Below are positions 37,436-49,207 of a DNA stretch of 64,000 bases, piece after piece. The notes beneath the pieces are model-generated. The model saw nothing but the letters and a program-made list of their open reading frames with translations. It had not been told where the DNA came from and did no database searches. The translations under genes and the position numbers were made by a program. The DNA lies in contig NC_083601.1 of NCBI RefSeq assembly GCF_029168945.1, positions 74,699,595 through 74,763,594 of the forward strand, in the 5' to 3' direction. Within the stretch, counting starts at the first letter, position 1, and each line of letters starts with the position of its first letter. The stretch comes from Cannabis sativa. Its lineage: Eukaryota; Streptophyta; Magnoliopsida; Rosales; Cannabaceae.

Positions 37436-39030
37436 TGAGATACGACCATGAACTACTATACCACATGCACTTAGTACCACCATCGTACTAGTGTAGGTAG
37501 GGTATGAATCGTACCCCGACAACTGTTAAGTGTTGTACCGCATACACCGTGTACCTTCCCGTACTAGTATTGGTAACACCATGATGTACTCTTCAGACAT
37601 TGTACACTTTACCAATACACTCTGTACCGCTACCGTACAAGTGTTGGTAGTGTATGAATCATAACAAGCATGGATATATATATTTCACACATACATACAT
37701 TCGCATATATATCATATGTTCTACACTATTCTTACCTCTTTTTCGAATTCAAGTGAGTTGGCCGACCTGAGCGGAAAGTCTCGTGCTAGATGGATGCCCT
37801 TAGCTTCAAAGTTACTTGAATCCTTGGTTGAAATCCCAAAAAATAAGATGAAAAGATGATGGTTCCTTCTATTTTGGGTTGGTCGAACAAAGAGAGAGAG
37901 AGAAATGAAATTTCTTTTATTTTTATTTTTTCCTATTTTCTTTATTTCACAAATTGAATAACTTAATTCATTTGGTTGGAAAACAACTAAGTGGCCAGCT
38001 GCCACTTCCTAAAATAGCCACCTAAGCTCCCCTGACAAAATGACTAAAATGCCCTTGGTGCCTTAAATAAAGCCAATTCAAGCCTAGGGGTAAAATGGTC
38101 AAAAACTCTAAACTCTCTCAAACTCGGTATTCTATTTTTCTCCAACATATATCCCACTAAGAAAAAGATTCTTGACTTAACCATGTGACTAAAATAGACA
38201 TCCATCGCATTTTCTGTTGTCGCCCAACAAAAATTATAAAAAATAGCATAATTCACATGTAATTCAAATAATACTCCTAGAGTTTAATAAAATCTCTGGC
38301 ATTGAGAAATTAAAACTCTAATGCCCACTTTTGATAATGAGACTCACAATTAAATAAATTCACAAATAATTATAAAAATACCAGTAATTAGTGCTAATTA
38401 CATTTACTAATCCATATTATAAATGCAATTTTTAATTGTAAATTTGTATATTGTATATTATAAATGCAGTATAAAAGTTATGTTTCCCCTATTTTTCCAT
38501 TTGTCACCTTAGGATGTTTTGTTTTTTTTTTTTAATAAAAAAATTAATAAAGTTTGATGAGAAATTGGTTGTCACGTCTGTGGCAGTTCCTGTTTTTTTT
38601 TTTTTTTAATTGCAACCAAATTAAGAAATATAGTCATATATCCTTTCTTTTTTACTGTCATTGTTATTCTGTTCTTCTTCTTCATCTTTTTTTTTCCATT
38701 TTTTTTCCTTAGTTTAAAAATCTTCAGCCACGTTGTGTATATTGTGGTTGGTTTTTGATCAGTTTATTGTACTTGGTTTTTGATCAATTTTTTATTTTTT
38801 AAAATCCATTTCCTTCTTATTTTTCCCTTCCTAACCGTTTTTGCTTTTTGTCTTATAAATTTTCATCTTATTTTCTTTTCTAGGGTGTAACACGGTCTAA
38901 TTCTTCCTCCACAGTAGTTAAAAAACCCAAAAAAACTTAAATCTACCTTATCCCGATCGACATTGGGAATTTTTTTTTTTAAGAGCACCCTCCTAGTCCT
39001 ACTTCTCTGGTTGATTTCAAACAGAAGTCA

Positions 39031-40212
39031 ATGGCTAAATCTCCTTCCAAGAGAAATTCTAAATGGCAACAATCTATGTTGGAAGATTTTGATTCAGATT
39101 TTGAGCTTGAAGATGACTTTCTTGAAATAGCCAAAGTTCCCAAGATAAGACATATGTTTTTGTGTTTTTTAGGGTTCTTATGTCATATTTTTTAAATTGT
39201 ATATTATTGTGTTTGGATTTTTCAATACACTTTGTTTAGTGTGTTATTTTTTTTTTATTTGTACGTGTTTGGTGTTTTGAAATAATTTATACCTTCTTTA
39301 ATAGTTGTCTTGGTATTTTTTTTTATTTTATTTGTTTTTTGTAGGGCAAGGGTAAATTTCATATTGTTAATATTTCTCATGATAATGTTTTGGAGGAAAT
39401 TCTTAGTGAAATGGTTGTTGATGTATGTGGCTTTTTTAATTATTATTTTTTAATTTTTGCTTTTATTATTTTTTATTTATTTTTATGTTGTTTTAGAGTT
39501 GTTTTTAAAAGATTTTTTATGTTGCTTTTTTCAGAGTTGGTCTTGTAAATATAGGTGTTCTCAGCATTATCATTCAAAAATAATAACTTTTGGGTATTAT
39601 TTAGTTATTAAAGATACTAAAAGTATTCTCACCCCAACCCAATTGGTTTTCCAAAATTATATTTGGTCACTTTCTTCATATTTCTGAGCACGGTATTCAC
39701 TTCAAACTCTTACATAGTCTGTTATTGAGGAAGTTCAACAACCAAATAAGTTGGAATTCTAAAATTTTTCTGTGGCTAAGAAGTTTGTTAGATATAGTGT
39801 TGAGGAATTTGCATTAGTAACCAATCTAGATTTCCACGTCGAGTCTTATATTTTTCAGTACAAGTAGGATAAGAATATGCTTGTACAACACTGTTTAAAG
39901 GGCAACACAAAAATTACCAAGAATTCTATTCAAGTTACCTTTACAGCTAACAATTATAGGAATAATGATGATCTAGCAGTCAAGTTGGCTGTCTTGTATT
40001 TTGTTCAGTTTTACTTGTTGGGGGGGGGGGTCCTCCTCATAAGGTTGTTTCTATTGAGGAACTTGACGTTGTGGATAGTGGCCATTACAACAAGTATGAG
40101 TGGGGCAATGAGTGCTTTGAGATGACTATTGAATCTTTTAAGGGTAAAATCAATTTAGGTATTAGGATGATTAAGAAGAAGGAAAAAGATGTTGATTTTT
40201 ATAGGTTGTTAG
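39031..40212 (+). pseudogene. MULE Ulp1-like gene, 5' exons and first part of DUF1985, duplicate copy 2
   Basis: Second copy of 36140-37321 with the same exons, stops and G-run frame break (40021-40030). This copy is contiguous, through the solo LTR, with the rest of the gene at 42112: the frame at VDFYRLL resumes there after GTTAG. It is therefore the ancestral position, and the copy at 36140 is its duplicate. Confidence 0.72.
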
Positions 40213-42111
40213 TGTTGGAGTTATTTTACCAGGATCTAGATTTACTAACAAGTATGTTTCATTAACATCCTAATATGAGTTTCTAAAACAATGAAATAAA
40301 CACATAAGTGTTTAAGAAAACCTTACATTGGGTGTAGCGGAATATAATGGCTCCTTCCGTTCAGATCTCTAGCCCTTGATTCCTTTCTGTAGCAGAGCAT
40401 TATCAAGATCTGAACTTGAATCTCTTTCTCTCCTTCTTGAGCCCGATTCTCCTTCTTGTTGATTGGATTCTTCACAATCTTCCACACTATGATTGAGATA
40501 CCACTTGATGTGTGTGGGCACTCACTCTATCACTCAAGGTACGAAAATTTTAAGAAGAAAAGAGAGGGATGTGGTTTCGGCTATGGTATAGAATAAGAGG
40601 CTCAACTTTTTCTTGAAAGCGAGAAATTTCATCTGATTTCATTCTCTTTACGTGTGAGCCATCACTATCTATTTATAGGTAACCACCTAAGTTTAGGTTA
40701 GATTTAATTAGCATTAAAATAATAGAAAAATAAATGGTAAATTCTACACTAAGTGGCCGGCCATGGGTATTGGATTGGGCCCGATTTTGTAAGTTTGCCA
40801 TTTTGTCATTTTCCCATCTCATTTTCTCAAAAATACCAATTTTCTAATTTAACCACTTAAATGCCAATTCTAATTATTTAATAACTAAAAATTAATTATT
40901 AAATAATATTATCATTTAATATATTTATTAATTAGACTAATCAAAGTCTCTTAATTAATAAATTAAACCTAGAATATCTTTTCATCACAATTTTGCCCTT
41001 GCTTAGTGAAAAATTCATAAACTAGACATAGTCTAATTTTAGAACTATAATTGATTAATTAACAATTATCCGAGTCTTACAAGTAGTATGGTCTCAACTA
41101 GTATGGGGACCATGGGCCTATATAACCGAGCTTCCAATAAGCAGACCCAGAACTTACAAGGTAAATTCACTGACTTATTAATTCCTTGTTGCATCCACGC
41201 ATAAAACTTGGAATTGCACTCTCAATCATATAGAATGCTCTATATGTTCCACGATATAGATACGCTATAAATTATCCATTGTTATAATCCCAATAATCAA
41301 TGATCCTTTATAGATGATCTACATTGCATAGGGAAAATTACTGTTACACCCTTTCAATGTATTTTATCCTTAAAACACTTGGCCACCTATAAATGATATT
41401 ATAGTGAATTAATATAGTCACTAAAATGAACGTTCTATCATTTATCTCTATTTAGCAAGCTCGAAGGAAATCATCATTTCACTTCTAAATACCTATAGAA
41501 GCTATAGATTCCATATCTATGATTAGTGCTCCCACTCAATTGTACTACCATGTTCCCAAAATGTACGTATCACCCTGACCAAAGAGTAGGCTTAACTAAC
41601 AAATCAAAGAACATGTATAATACTCTTGAGATCGAACCTAACCATATCAGGATTAAGATCATTTGATCTAGGATGAACTAGGTGATATTGAATTGAATAG
41701 ATATTACGGTAAATTTAACATATCTAATCAAAGTTCAATATCGGTCCCTTGCAATGTATACCCCATACATCCGATACTGGTAAACTTTGCCAATGCCCTA
41801 GAAAGGACATAACACTTATCCAAGGTGTAAGTATACCTATCGCTGATTATCATGCCAGTCTAAATCCAGTGAACTGAAAAATCAGGGAATTAAACTTTCG
41901 AGCATATAAACATGATTATACTCCACTGTGCTGACAACACTATAATCTTTAACAAATACATATGTTTTGGACTTAATAGAATTTATACATTAAATGTAAT
42001 TGTGAAATAAATCATGTGAACCATGCAACATAAAATGTAATTTCTGTTCTTTATTAACTAGTAAATCTAATTATATTGAAATGTGTTTTATTTAGGGCAC
42101 AAAACCCAACA
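40213..42111 (-). mobile_element. Solo LTR of a Ty1/copia element (1.9 kb)
   Basis: 1,899 bp, plus-strand ends TGTTGGAGTTATTTTACC and TTTAGGGCACAAAACCCAACA, with target duplication GTTAG at 40208-40212 and 42112-42116. No internal genes. A TATTTATAGG box at about 40667 (plus) and AT-rich body. Same family as 43341-45237 and as the LTR ending at 17892. It arose by LTR-LTR recombination of a full element. Orientation is assigned from the 17892 relative, whose gag is on the minus strand. Confidence 0.92.
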
Positions 42112-43330
42112 GTTAGGTTTTCAATTTGCATTACAAATTTAGTTTTTTGAGTGTTTCCCTAAGTTGTTGGGAAAGTTTCTTTGTATTCATACATTGACAT
42201 TCCAAGACTGCTTAACTGGCCTAAAAAGTCAAAGCTTAAAGTATCTCAGCTGAAAATAGACAACATCAACAACATCATCTTCAATCGACCTTTAAAAGAG
42301 GTACTTGTGTGTTGTTTTACTTTTGTTTTTTTTTTTTTGGTTGTTTTAGTGTTATTTTTTCATTTGTCTTTTTTTGTTTGCATTATATCTCTATTCAGTT
42401 TCAGTCCTTTATTTTTTTTTTTATTTTCTTACAGTTATAACTTGAAAATATTTCTCCAACTTTAGTGGAGAAATTTAGTTTGAATTTAGCTGATTATTTT
42501 TCTGGTGATACGACTCCTTCCTTTATTAAGTTTAAAGGTAAGGGAATCGTGATATGGCGGTTCTAAATTTTTGCCCAAGTTTTCTCTTGAAGGTGAACAT
42601 GTTGGTCCATCCTCATATAAGACGCATGAGCATGTCACTCGTATTGAGTACGAGGATTTGAAGAAAGATGTGTACCTTGTTCTTAGCCAGCAGTAGATTA
42701 TTGTGTTTGCTTTTGCTGATTTGAACAAAAAATAGACATTCTTATTGAGGTAACTTTTTTTTTTTTAATTTTTTATGTAGTTATTTTGTATAGTTTGTTT
42801 TTTTATATTGTTTAGGTTTATATTCAAATTTCAATTCTTTTTTTAGTCTTCACATGCTGCTTCTAGACATCAAGGGACCCAATCAGATGATGCGCTTCAC
42901 ACATCAAAAAAAGATGATGATGATGCTGTTGGTGATGTTGATAATAAGGATGATGAAGAATTCAATTTCGAGGAAGATGATGGTGCTTCCGATTGGTGGG
43001 ACAGTGATCCAGATGATTATGAGGATGGTGGTGGTGGAGATAATTGTCGACGACCTATGTCCAATTTGAAAAGGTTAAAACTGATGAGACATGCATTGTT
43101 GTTGATGTTGGTGCAAATGTTGATGAAGGCACAAAAGATGCATCTACTACTCAAGAGTGCACAAAAAATGATGATAAAATGATTGTTGTTTCAGGAATTC
43201 TTCTGATATGAAAGAGAGTTATAATTTTGAGTTGTTTTACTGTTATTTTTGCCATGCTTTGTACTTTTTATAAGTTGGCTATTTTTAAGTTGTTTTTCTT
43301 TGTGTTTAGTGAAGTAGGATTTAATTTTGA
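42112..43330 (+). pseudogene. MULE Ulp1-like gene: end of DUF1985 and acidic linker exon
   Basis: After the solo LTR, DUF1985 continues with LVF, a stop and GKVSLYSYIDIPRLLNWPKK, the usual end of the domain with the conserved PR-L-W, then VSQLKIDNINNIIFNRPLKE and a donor-like GTACTT at 42301. After T-rich introns an exon from about 42848 encodes an Asp/Glu-rich linker (KKDDDDAVGDVDNKDDEEF, DPDDYEDGGGGD), typical between DUF1985 and the protease in these genes. Frame breaks occur near 42430, 42560 and 43080. The second solo LTR interrupts it at 43341. Confidence 0.68.
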
Positions 43331-43340
43331 AGGATGATGA

Positions 43341-45237
43341 TGTTGGAATTTTATTTTACCAGGATCTTAGATCTACTCACAAGTATGTTTATTAACATCC
43401 TAAATATGAACTTTCTAAAACGATGAAATAAACACATATAAAGTTTAGGAAACCTTACATTGGGTGCAGCGGAATAATATGACTCCTTCCGTTCAGATAT
43501 CTAGCCCTTGATTCCTTTCTGTAGCAGAGCATTATCAATATACGAACACGGATCTCTTTCTACGAATCCTTGATCTTTGAATCTCCTTTCCGATGATCTT
43601 TCTTCACGATCTTCCTCACTATGATTGAGGTATCACTTGATGTGTGTGGGCACTACTCATACACTAAGGATTTCGAAATTATCAAGGAAGAAGAGAGAGA
43701 GTGGTCAGCTAAAGATAGGGAGAGAGAAGGCTCAGTTTTTCTGAATAGAAAAAGTCAGAAGAAAAGTGTTTTTTTTTTCTGAAGCCTTCACTATCTATTT
43801 ATAGCATTCCACTAGGGTTAGATTTGAATTATATGGCATTAAAATAATGAAAAAATCAATTTAAAACACAACAATAGGTGGCCGGCCATACACTAATGGA
43901 TTGGGCCTTGGGCTTTGCAATTTTGCAATTTTACCACCTTTTGTATCTGATTTTCTCAAAAATGCCAATTTCCTAATTCAATCATTTAAATGCCAATTCT
44001 AACTATTTAATAACTATAAATAATTATTAAATAATATTGTCATTTATCATATTTATTAACTGAACAATACAAAGTATCATAATTAACAAATATGCCCCTA
44101 TAAACTCTTTCTTTACAATTTCGCCCTTACTTAGTGAAAAATTCACAAAAAGACATAGTCTAATTTGAGAATTATAATTGATTAATCAAAACCAATTACA
44201 TGAGTCTTACAAGCAATATTATCTCAACTAGTGGGGGGACCATGGGTCTATATAACCGAGCTTCCAATAAGTAGATCAAGAATTTAGCACTAAAATTCAC
44301 TAACTTATTAATTCTTCGTTGAATCCACGCATAGAACTTAGAATTGCACTCTCAGTTATATAGAATGCTCTATATGTTCCACCATATAGACACATCATTA
44401 GTTATCCATTGTTATAATCCTAATTTGATCAATGATCCTCTATATAAATGATCTACACTGTAAAGGGATTAAATTACCGTTACACCCTACAATGTATTTA
44501 TTCCTTAAAACACTTGACCCCGTATAAATGATATTTCAGCTTATGTGAAATGAGTACTCCACCATTTATGTTCGTTTGGTCAAGCTCGAAGGAGATCATC
44601 CTTTGCTTACTATTCGCCAGATAGAAGCTATAGATTCCATGTTTATGATAGCGCTCCCACTCAATTGCACTACCGTGTTCCCAAAAAGTACGTATCACCC
44701 TGACCAAAAAGGTAGGCTTAACTAACAATTCAAGGAACACGAATAGCCTTTCAAGATTGAGCCTAATCATAACAGGATTAAGAACATTTGATCTAGGATC
44801 AACTAGGCGATATTGACTTGAATAGATTTTACGGTAAGTTTAATTAAATCTAAGTCAAAGTTCAATATCGGTCCCTTCCGATGCATGCTCCATGCATCCA
44901 ACCTGAGCTTTACTCTAACCAATGTTCTGGAAAGAACATAGTATTTCTCCAAATACAAGTAAACTCTTGTTGTAGATTATCATATCAGTAAAACCTCGTG
45001 TCTGATAAATCTAGGAAACTTTATTCACATAGTCATGTTTACTTTCCAATGTGTTGACGGCACAATAAACAGGATCAAGTATGTGAAAAGGGTTTCAGAT
45101 GAATCTATACATTATGTACATATAATCATGAAATAAATCATGTGAACCATGCAACATTAAATGTTATTTCTGATCTATATTAATAAGTAAATCTGATTAT
45201 ATTGAAATGAGTTTTATTTAGGGCATAAAACCCAACA
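43341..45237 (-). mobile_element. Second solo LTR of the same copia family (1.9 kb)
   Basis: 1,897 bp; ends TGTTGGAATTTTATTTTACC and GGGCATAAAACCCAACA; target duplication GATGA at 43336-43340 and 45238-45242. Collinear with 40213-42111 along the whole length but diverged in the region 43540-43790. No genes. Confidence 0.92.
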
Positions 45238-45242
45238 GATGA

Positions 45243-46300
45243 TAATTTTGTTGATGCTAGTGCTACTATGGTTTGTGGTATTCAAGCTGTTAAGAAGATG
45301 GTATTTAATTTCAACATTTGTTTTATTATTGTTTTGGTTTTTTTTTTAGATTTTGTCTTTGTTGTTTAGTTATGTTTGACATTAGTTATTTTTTCTAGAT
45401 GGAGTGTTCTTCCATTTTTTTTGTTGCTGGTCAATGTACCATTTCTTATGGTATTCAAGGTGTGGATGAGAATGTATATTTTTTTTGATATAGTATTTTT
45501 TTATTGTTGTTTTGGCTTTTTCTTAATATTTTTTCATTGATATTTTTTTGTTTTCTTGTATGTGTATCTTGACTTTTCTTATTTTATTATAGGCTCAATC
45601 TTCTGGAAAAGTTGGTGATTCTTGCCGCATTGATTTGGTTCAAAATAATGTTCGTGATATTGTTATTTTTGAGGAGACTCTGATTGTAGTTCTTGGAAAG
45701 AAGGATAGAAAGAAAGGAACTATTTGAAAGTCTCTTTATATGAAACTAGGATCTAATGATGCTAATTTAGATTCAATGTCTGATTCTCCTAAGGGTTCTT
45801 ATTACAAAACTGTGAAATATATTTCTAGATTATGTCTGTTAGATGAAAGGATTGGGAAACCTGTTGACTCAACTTTGGAGGTTGAATTCAATGTTTGGCT
45901 AGGGCATGGTCTAAGATCAGAGAAATATATTAGTTCTGATTATTTTTAGATTTATTGTATCTATATATATATTTATTATTTTAAGGAAAACAACAAATTT
46001 TTATCTGAAGAGCAAGGATAAGTTTTCTCCTCCCATTCGTTTTTTTGTTGAGGAAGTAGACAATAAGATATATGGTTTCACAAGCTTAGTTATCTTGATA
46101 ATTTGTTAGCTTATTCAGTAAGTATTTTTTTACAATTGTTTTGTGGTTGTTTGGTTATTAATTTTACCTTTATTTTGTGTTATTTTTTAGTTGTTGTATT
46201 TTTTTTTCTTCATATCTTCTCACTTTTTTATATCATTTTCTACTATCTGTGTAAGAAAATTAAGTATGCAAAGAAAGTAAAATTAAAAGTTACAATAATT
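45243..46300 (+). pseudogene. MULE Ulp1-like gene: middle exons between DUF1985 and protease
   Basis: Broken plus-strand frames. The best piece, 45740-45949, reads MKLGSNDANLDSMSDSP, then FNVWLGHGLRSEKY, resembling the segment just before the Ulp1 core where W..G......K is common. The stretches between are poly-T rich introns. Earlier pieces at 45595-45725 follow an acceptor-like TTATAG. Assignment rests mainly on position. Confidence 0.5.
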
Positions 46301-46339
46301 AATTGACTCTTTAGTGCTAGCATCACAAATCTGTATGAT

Positions 46340-46983
46340 AGTTTTGTCGATAATCAAAAAGATATTTCTATTTTGTCTTTGGATCATACTGTGGTCCAAT
46401 ATATTATGGGAAAAAAATTTATGTGCTATTGCATGACACTTGGTTGATTACGTTATTTTCCCAATTAATATGAAAGTCTAAGAGCATTGGATATGTGGCC
46501 GCTTAAATGTATCTGAGCGCTGCATCTTTCTGTACAACTCGCTCAGGACCAGTAGGTTGATAGAGTTGCAAAGGAGGCTTGTAAACTCTTTTTTGTTATT
46601 TTGCTGTATTATTTATTTATGCTATATTTCAAAACTTTTAGGAACAAAACAAGGTTTTCTATAATGGAGTCATTTAAATTTGTTCATGTTTTTAGATTGA
46701 CTAAGGAGAATACAACGTAAGTTTTTAGATTTTTCTTTGTTTTGGTTTTTTTTTTTTTATTTTTTTAAATTGTATTTTCATGTTTGTTTATTTTTATTAT
46801 TTCTTTGATTTTTATGTTGTTTGCTGGTTATTATAGTAGTGATTGTGGCATTTTTCTTGCAGCTTTTGCAGAGTATTTTATTGACAATAAGCCTATTCTT
46901 TCTGAGGATTTTATTATTGAAGTGTACCGTGATCGTTTGGCTGTTTTGTTTTTCCACTATGGTCAAAAGAAGCAGGTAAAAAA
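46340..46983 (+). pseudogene. Ulp1/C48-type cysteine protease domain carried by the MULE
   Basis: Plus-strand remnants of the SUMO-protease-like fold. LVDYVIFPINMKV then EHWICGRLN carries the catalytic His (codon 46485-46487), with one stop before it. SERCIFLYNSL follows: this is where family members have YDSL with the catalytic Asp, here Asn. After an intron with acceptor TTATAG comes SDCGIFLAAFAEYFIDNKP with the catalytic Cys (46844-46846), and the end YRDRLAVLFFHYGQKKQ. The protease would cleave SUMO or a similar modifier in family members; its role in transposons is unproven. Stops and the Asp-to-Asn change suggest a dead enzyme. It faces the transposase gene tail to tail. Confidence 0.8.
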
Positions 46984-47023
46984 TATTGATAGCGAGTCCA
47001 AGTTTACGTGAAATATTTAACAA

Positions 47024-47879
47024 ATCATTTGTTGTTTTTTTATAGTATATTATTTTTAAGTTGTTATTATATTTTTTCTTATGACTGAAAAGATTATTTA
47101 TATGTTGTTACGTTTTTATATTTTGTAATGTTTGCTGAATGTTATGAGTACTTATATTGTATTTTTATAGTAAATATGTATGTAATAGATTAAATCTCTC
47201 TTTAATATATATAAATTTGAAAGTTTATATATGTTTGAGTTGTTTATATATTAGGTTGTTTTATTAGATGTTTTGTTATTTTTTTATTTTAATTTTTTTT
47301 TAAAAAAAATAATAAAAAAACATAAATTATTCAGATATTATTAAGAACATCATTGTCATAGACATTTTGTAAGATTCCTATATTTATGTTTTCTTATTTT
47401 TTTTTGTCATGATTTTATAATTGTTTTAAGGTTATTTTTTTTTTACTGTTGTTTACCCATATTAATATATTACTTTCTTCCACATCCTAGTTCTCCTCAA
47501 TTTTTAAACTTTTATAGTATCATTTAATAAAAAACCAATCATAATTAATCAAATCATTCATATCTCAATTTCACGTAGTACCCAATTAGTTTAAAAATCT
47601 TATAAAGTATATAAGCAAATCATTATCATCCCATTTAATAGTTATAGAAATATAATGAAAGTTGTATGCAAATTCTTTTCTTTAGTATTATATGCTCAAT
47701 TGTATTTTCAGTTTTTTTGCCGTTGTTCTACTGTTGTTCTTTAGTTATTCTTGTTCTCAATATTTTTGATGTCTTCTACTGCATGTTCGCTTATTGTGCT
47801 CCAGATCCCCACATTAGCTGCACTTGATATGTTTCTTCTTCTCCCAGTCAGCTTCCATCCTCCTTTTTTTTTTGTCCTC
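47024..47879. other. Region between the convergent MULE genes
   Basis: AT-rich, with long T and A runs and no coding sequence; both MULE genes would end transcription here. Nothing else recognised. Confidence 0.5.
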
Positions 47880-49207
47880 TAAATTTTACCTTTTCAACTG
47901 AAGACAAGACTATTATGTCTTTCACATTTCATGGTACATCCCACTTGCTTTGATATCCTATTGGGTACACTATTCATTCATAAGTTGCTAGCCTTTTTTT
48001 TTTCTTTGTGTAGTAATCTGAGCAGTAGTTTTATGGGTCCATGTTAATCTCCTTTAACTCGGCTACAACATGTCCACATGACATTTCATCGATTTGGAAC
48101 CTGTTGCATATGCATGTTCTCTCTTTGAGATCTACTATCCATGATTCTTTCATTTTGGTTACCTCAAATAAATAATCAGTGATTGATTTTACCTATGTTA
48201 TTTAAAACTAATATTTATTATACATAAAGAATAATAGTGGAACAACCCTACAACAATGCTAGAAAAACTATTATGCCCCATAATGATTATGTTTAATAAT
48301 TTAAACTGCATAATCTAAATCTCACCTCCAGGTTCAATGAATATGTCTAGCTTTTTAGTAGCATCTATCCCGGTGGTGCCAATGAATGTGTTTTGTACTT
48401 TTATCCTATTACTATGTGTATATTGTTGCACTAATGCTCTTAAGCATTCCAGCAGTGTTGTAATTGAAAGCTCTCTTGCTGCTAAATTTACTGAGTTTAG
48501 TGATTCTACTATGTTAGAGGTCATGGTGCAATATCTCTAATTTTTTCTGTGAATCTTTGGCTAAATTCTCATAACTAACTTTTTCCAAGTACGGTCTTAT
48601 ACATTTGTCCAATCCATCTAGTTTTGCCATGTGGTACTCAAACTGTTTGATCGTGATCTCGTTTCTATAAAAAATTAGACATTATTTTTCTCACACCATA
48701 TGCTTATTTTAAATTTTTGAAAAATTATTTTCAAGATTTTCATTTTCTGAATCGACAACATAGAATGCAAGCAGAAATATGTGACCTGCTGCATCTTGTG
48801 TGCATGCAAACAGAAATCTTCCTCCATAAGATGCTTTCAAGAATGTACTATCGACCACTATTATCGGCCTGCATGTTTTCCACACTTTTACCGAAGCATC
48901 CAAAGCCATAAAAACAAACAGCAAACTGTTGTCTTTTGCTGTTTTCAAATCCACAACTGATCCAGGGTTGTATTTTTGCACCATGTGTAAGAAACTTGGT
49001 ATCAGGCTGTATGATTCCTTAGCCTTTCCTCTTTTACAACATACTCTTTGCTTCTCCAAGCTTTCATGCAGTTCATCTTAATTTCGTACCTGTGTTTCAA
49101 TTCTCCTTTTATTTCTTGTGGTGTTTCTTTTGTCTTTATGTTCAAAAACTTGGGTTTGATGCATTCTCCTATGAATTTTGTTATTACTTGTCTTTGCTCT
49201 TCATGTC
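47880..49207 (-). pseudogene. MULE transposase (MURA-type), middle and C-terminal part
   Basis: Minus-strand pieces in order from 49207: IRHEEQ... with FIGECIKPKF and ELKHRYEIKMNCMKAW, then SYSLIPSFLHMV, NPGSVVDLKTA and RPIIVVDSTFLKASYGG with the first catalytic Asp, QDAAGHIFLLAFYVVDSENEN with the second acidic site, an intron near 48600-48700, then MTSNIVESLNSVN and ARELSITTLLE. The SWIM zinc finger CICNRF...MSCGHVVAEL lies at about 48068-48118, followed by CSDYYT. This cut-and-paste enzyme binds MULE ends in the nucleus. At least two stops and frame breaks. The Sirevirus insertion at 49208 splits it; the frame continues at 59445. Confidence 0.85.

Larger units (their letters stand above)
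34548..40326. repeat. 2.89-kb direct tandem duplication
   Basis: 34548-37435 (2,888 bp) and 37436-40326 (2,891 bp) are nearly identical; the visible differences are a few substitutions and homopolymer changes. The unit runs from the middle of the chromovirus 5' LTR, through the left part of the MULE, to 114 bp into a solo LTR. The junction reads CTTACTGAGATACG. Upstream of the first copy is TCTAAC before TGAG, and downstream of the second copy CCTTAC is followed by ATTGGG, so the join shares only AC. Confidence 0.95.

Noticed and set aside
34833..38256. Pairs of identical small frames at 34833/37721, 35156/38044, 36566/39457 and 36986/39877 as a gene family
   Set aside because: They are the same frames repeated by the 2.89-kb duplication, inside an LTR or in intron-like sequence; only the DUF1985 pieces have meaning.
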